A stretch of 16,654 bases of DNA, from assembly GCA_937957985.1 (NCBI GenBank), contig CALGOH010000205.1, forward strand, positions 1-16,654. Direction: 5' to 3'. A program made the position numbers and the translations under genes. The stretch is from an uncultured Verrucomicrobiae bacterium. Lineage in GTDB: Bacteria > Verrucomicrobiota > Verrucomicrobiia > Verrucomicrobiales > Akkermansiaceae. Below are positions 14,053 to 16,654 of the stretch, one piece after another. Numbering within the stretch: position 1 is the first letter of the stretch; each line of letters starts with the position of its first letter. The notes beneath the pieces are model-generated. The model worked only from the letters and a program-made list of their open reading frames with translations. It did no database searches and had not been told where the DNA came from.

Positions 14053-14134
14053 ACCGCCAAGACGCCAAGAACGCCAAGCTCGACCCATGGAGTCTTTGGA
14101 ATCCCTACCTTTGCGACCTTGGCGTCTTGGCGGT
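14053..14134. repeat. Long inverted repeat (CGCCAAGACGCCAAG family)
   Basis: ACCGCCAAGACGCCAAG (14053-14069) is perfectly inverted as CTTGGCGTCTTGGCGGT (14118-14134) around a 48-nt centre, which begins with a further CGCCAAG. It lies between two converging genes, the RRM gene (plus) and the acyl-ACP synthetase (minus). Fortuitous translations of this motif (RQDAKVAK and SWRLGG) are ones I recall as frequent spurious proteins in bacterial genomes, which suggests a dispersed repeat family. It may act as a bidirectional terminator or be a non-autonomous mobile element. Confidence 0.8.
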
Positions 14135-14182
14135 TCGATCTGTTGCCGTTTCGAATCGTAAGGTGAATTCTCAGAGGTCGTA

Positions 14183-16324
14183 TCAGCCCTCGGCAAGTTG
14201 CTGGCAGCCCTTCAGGTCGAGCTTGCCCGAGGCCAGGACCGGGATCTCGGAAACGGGGACGATTTCCTTCGGGCACCACAGGCTGGGCAGCCCGGCGTCC
14301 ATCAGCTTGTAGCGGAGGTCGATGCACTCCTGTTCGAGCGCGCGTCCGGCGACGGTGGAGAGGAGGATGATGGCCTCGCCCTTCTTCTCGTCCGGCACGC
14401 CGACGATGGCGATCTTGCGCTCGGCCTCGGAGTCGAGGCCGAGGGCCTTGTTGACCGCCGCCTCGACGGTCTCGTGCGGCACCATTTCGCCGCCGATCTT
14501 GGAGAAGCGCGAGATGCGGCCCTCGATGTAGAGGAAGCCGTCGGCATCGACGCGGCCGACATCGCCGGTGCGGAACCAGCCGTCGCCGTCGAGCACCTCG
14601 GCCGACTTCTTCGGGTTGTCTAGGTAGCCGGGGAAGACGTTGGGGCCCTTGAGCCAGATGATGCCCTGCTGGTCGAGCGGGCAGGGTTCGTCGGTCGCAG
14701 GGTTGGTCAGGCGCACGGCGATTCCGGGAAGCAGGTGTCCCACCGATCCCGGCCGCGACGCGGGGATCACGGTATCGCCCTCGCCGGCGGGCGGGTCGGG
14801 AAGGTTGACGTTGGTCGCCGGGGAGGTCTCGGTGAGGCCGTAGCCCTCGTGGGTCGCGACGCCGAAGCGCTCCTCGAAGGCCTCGGCGAGGTTGCGCGGA
14901 AGCTTCTCCGCACCGGTCACCACGAGCCGCAGTGACTTGAGCTGCTCGGGTTTCACCCGGCGCATGTAGCCCCGCAGGAAGGTCGGCGTGGCGAGCAGGA
15001 AGGTGATGCCGTGCTCCTCGATGAGTTCGCCGAGCCTCTTGGTGTCGAGCGGGTTCGGGTAGGTCACCATTTCAAGCCCCTCGATGACCGGCCACCAGAG
15101 CGTGACGGTGCAGCCGAAGGAGTGGAAGAGCGGCAGGCAGCCGAGGATCTTCGAGTCGGACGCGGCCTGGAGACGGGTCGAGAACTGGCAGACGTTGCCC
15201 AGCACGTTGCGATGGGTGAGGGGCACGCCCTTGGGCTCGCCCGACGAACCGGAGGTGAAGAGCAGCACCGCCTCGTCGTCGCCCTTGCGCTTGCCGATGC
15301 CGAACAGCACCCGGATCAGGCCGGCCGGGAGCAGGCGCGAGAGGATCGCCCAGGTGATGATCTTCTTCTTCAGCTTGGGCAGCACCCGCTCGATGAAGAT
15401 CAGGTCGCGATTCGGCGGCCAGGGGAAGGAGGCGACCTTGCGCACGAACGGATCGGCGGTGATGAAGCGGTCGAGCTTGGCCTGGCGCATCGCCGAGCGG
15501 ATCGCCTCGTGACCGGCGGTGAAGTTCAGGTTCACCGGCGTCTTGCCGGCGAAGATGACCGCCAGGTTCGCCACCATGCCGGCCTTTCCCGGCGGCAGGA
15601 TCACGCCGATCCGCGGATTGTCGGTTTCCTCGCGGAGATACTTCGAAAAGACCAGCGCCGCCGCCAGCAGGCGGTCGAAGCCGAGCGAGGAGTCATCGGC
15701 ACCATCGTGAATCCGGGTCCGGGTGTGGCGCTTGAGGCCCTCGAGGAGGGCGGTGGCGAGGGACGAGCCGAGAATCGGCCGCTGCGAAAACGCCGCTTCG
15801 GCCGCGGCAAAGAGCTCCTCCTGAATCGCGGCGGCTGAGAGCTTCGCGGCATCGATCGGCCGCCCGACGCTGATGACGGCCCCGGGAAGCTGTGCGGCGC
15901 GCTCGATGCTGAGGGTGGACTCGCGCGGGTAGTCGATGGCGATCGGCAGGGTGGGCAGGCCGAATCTGCCGATCGTGGTCAGGGTCCGGCCCGGCACGTG
16001 GCAGGGCGTGAGGGCGCGCGCGGCGCTGCGTCCGTGAATGAAGATCAGGACACCGTTGTCCTTGAGGAACTCGCCGAGCTGGGCGCCGGCGGCGGCCGGG
16101 TCGGCATCGTCGTCCGAAAAGACCGCGCCCGACCCCGATTTTTCGAGGAACGCCGCCAACGGTGGATCGAGGGTCGAATCCTCCTCGATGAGCCAGGTGA
16201 TCGTGCGCCCGGAAAAGAGCTGCTCGAGGTGCAGCAACTCGTGGAACTCGACGCGGCCGGGGACGACCAGGCATCCGGTGGACGGGATGCGGTCCTGATT
16301 GAGGATCTTGACGGCTTGGCTCAT
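14183..16324 (-). CDS. aas: Aas-like acyl-ACP/acyl-CoA synthetase with degenerate PlsC domain
   Basis: A 713-residue protein, close to E. coli Aas (719), which recycles lysophospholipid with an acyltransferase domain and activates fatty acids with an AMP-forming domain. The C-terminal ~500 residues are a complete AMP-binding enzyme: LLFTSGSSGEPKGVPLTH (P-loop 357-366), PLFHSFGCTV, GYGLTETSPATN (about 494), GWFRTGD (582-588) and catalytic Lys in VLASGKLD (K701). Residues 1-190 align by eye with the PlsC domain, but its catalytic H-x4-D block (NHVSFID in Aas) reads GRVEFHE, and the EGR motif reads HGR (about 97-99). The acyltransferase half is therefore probably inactive or changed. I chose the ATG at 16324 because upstream in-frame sequence is low-complexity. 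It is probably monocistronic; the 91-nt gap to the VapC gene on the same strand leaves room for a promoter. Confidence 0.88.
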   Translation of the reverse strand: MSQAVKILNQDRIPSTGCLVVPGRVEFHELLHLEQLFSGRTITWLIEEDSTLDPPLAAFLEKSGSGAVFSDDDADPAAAGAQLGEFLKDNGVLIFIHGRSAARALTPCHVPGRTLTTIGRFGLPTLPIAIDYPRESTLSIERAAQLPGAVISVGRPIDAAKLSAAAIQEELFAAAEAAFSQRPILGSSLATALLEGLKRHTRTRIHDGADDSSLGFDRLLAAALVFSKYLREETDNPRIGVILPPGKAGMVANLAVIFAGKTPVNLNFTAGHEAIRSAMRQAKLDRFITADPFVRKVASFPWPPNRDLIFIERVLPKLKKKIITWAILSRLLPAGLIRVLFGIGKRKGDDEAVLLFTSGSSGEPKGVPLTHRNVLGNVCQFSTRLQAASDSKILGCLPLFHSFGCTVTLWWPVIEGLEMVTYPNPLDTKRLGELIEEHGITFLLATPTFLRGYMRRVKPEQLKSLRLVVTGAEKLPRNLAEAFEERFGVATHEGYGLTETSPATNVNLPDPPAGEGDTVIPASRPGSVGHLLPGIAVRLTNPATDEPCPLDQQGIIWLKGPNVFPGYLDNPKKSAEVLDGDGWFRTGDVGRVDADGFLYIEGRISRFSKIGGEMVPHETVEAAVNKALGLDSEAERKIAIVGVPDEKKGEAIILLSTVAGRALEQECIDLRYKLMDAGLPSLWCPKEIVPVSEIPVLASGKLDLKGCQQLAEG

Positions 16325-16415
16325 CGGGTGGGGAGGGGACGGGCGGATTCTGGCGGTCCTTGCGCGGGATTCACGGGAAAAGCGCCGCGGAGGGGGAGAA
16401 AATCGAGTGGATTCG

Positions 16416-16654
16416 TCAGCGCCGCGCGCGCCAGGGATCGACCAGCCTGAGGCCGCAGCCCTCGAAGTCACCGAGGTTCCGGGTGGCGAGGGAGGCACCC
16501 ACCCGACGGGCGACCGCGGCGATCATCATGTCCACAGGTTCGGCGTGGAGGCCCTTGGACTCCCGGAGTCGGCAGGTGTCGCCATAGCACTCCGCGGCGG
16601 CCAGGTCGAAGGACAGGATCCTGCCATCGTCGAAGCCGCGGGAGAGAAAGTCGC
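16416..16654 (-). CDS. vapC: VapC-family PIN-domain toxin, C-terminal part
   Basis: An open frame on the minus strand that enters from the right edge of the window and stops with TGA at 16418-16416. The 78-79 visible residues read DFLSRGFDDGRILSFDLAAA, then ECYGDTCRLRESKGLHAEPV, DMMIAAVARRVGASLATRNL and GDFEGCGLRLVDPWRARR. This is the second half of a VapC PIN ribonuclease. The acidic D in PVDMMIAAVA and the T-R-N-x-x-D-F motif supply the third and fourth metal ligands, and G-L-x-x-x-D-P-W is the usual end. VapC toxins cleave tRNA or rRNA and are restrained by a VapB antitoxin, expected upstream beyond the window. The start is not visible; about 50-60 residues are missing if the length is usual. 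Confidence 0.88.
   Translation of the reverse strand, partial: DFLSRGFDDGRILSFDLAAAECYGDTCRLRESKGLHAEPVDMMIAAVARRVGASLATRNLGDFEGCGLRLVDPWRARR

Noticed and set aside
1..16654. CRISPR arrays, tRNA or rRNA genes, insertion-sequence transposases
   Set aside because: I saw no regularly spaced direct repeats, no cloverleaf-like sequences with conserved T-loop, and no transposase or integrase motifs in any frame.

Overview
The window looks like the end of a contig from a GC-rich bacterium, most likely of the Verrucomicrobiota (PVC group). That placement is an inference. It rests on a DUF1080 (3-keto-disaccharide hydrolase-like) protein, an ECF sigma factor coupled to a YfbK-like membrane anti-sigma factor, a single-RRM Gly-rich RNA-binding protein, an Aas-type acyltransferase/acyl-ACP synthetase fusion, and scattered palindromic intergenic repeats. 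Bases 1-48 are not genomic: they match the 3' 48 nt of the Illumina TruSeq universal (P5) adapter, so the true genomic sequence starts at about 49.

Layout. (i) 49-3209, plus strand: the tail of a DUF1080 protein, then a tight cluster of the redox repressor Rex, an ECF sigma factor, its overlapping YfbK-like anti-sigma partner (which appears to have lost its VWA core), and a MazG-like pyrophosphohydrolase. (ii) 3210-3634: a gene-free spacer with a strong hairpin and an AT-rich promoter-like stretch. (iii) 3635-7041, plus strand: a type II secretion/type IV pilus assembly ATPase (GspE/PilB), the inner-membrane platform protein (GspF/PilC) and a small secreted protein of unknown function. (iv) 7078-11979: a genomic-island-like block. 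Two direct copies of a 93-bp triple-hairpin repeat (about 88% identical) bracket a minus-strand three-gene operon. The operon encodes an MmeI-like single-chain type IIL restriction-modification enzyme, then an OLD-like/AAA_15-type ATPase, then a DUF3226 TOPRIM-fold protein whose start overlaps the ATPase stop (ATGA). (v) 11980-13899, plus strand: a structured leader, a membrane fatty-acid desaturase, then a monocistronic RRM protein with a clear intrinsic terminator. (vi) 14053-14134: a 17-bp perfect inverted repeat of a second repeat family. (vii) 14183-16654, minus strand: an Aas-like acyl-ACP synthetase with a degenerate PlsC domain, and the C-terminal part of a VapC-type PIN toxin running off the window.

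How the parts may work together. The most interesting unit is the repeat-bracketed defence cassette. The MmeI-like enzyme would give epigenetic self/non-self discrimination. The ATPase-TOPRIM pair has the architecture of two-component abortive-infection systems such as PARIS, AbiL and OLD/Gabija-like systems, but with a DUF3226 effector and a tandem arrangement behind a type IIL enzyme. The visibly lower GC of the target-recognition region and of the ATPase middle region suggests that these specificity parts have been exchanged. The rest is housekeeping: redox and stress regulation (Rex, ECF), secretion, and membrane-lipid remodelling (desaturase, acyl-ACP synthetase).
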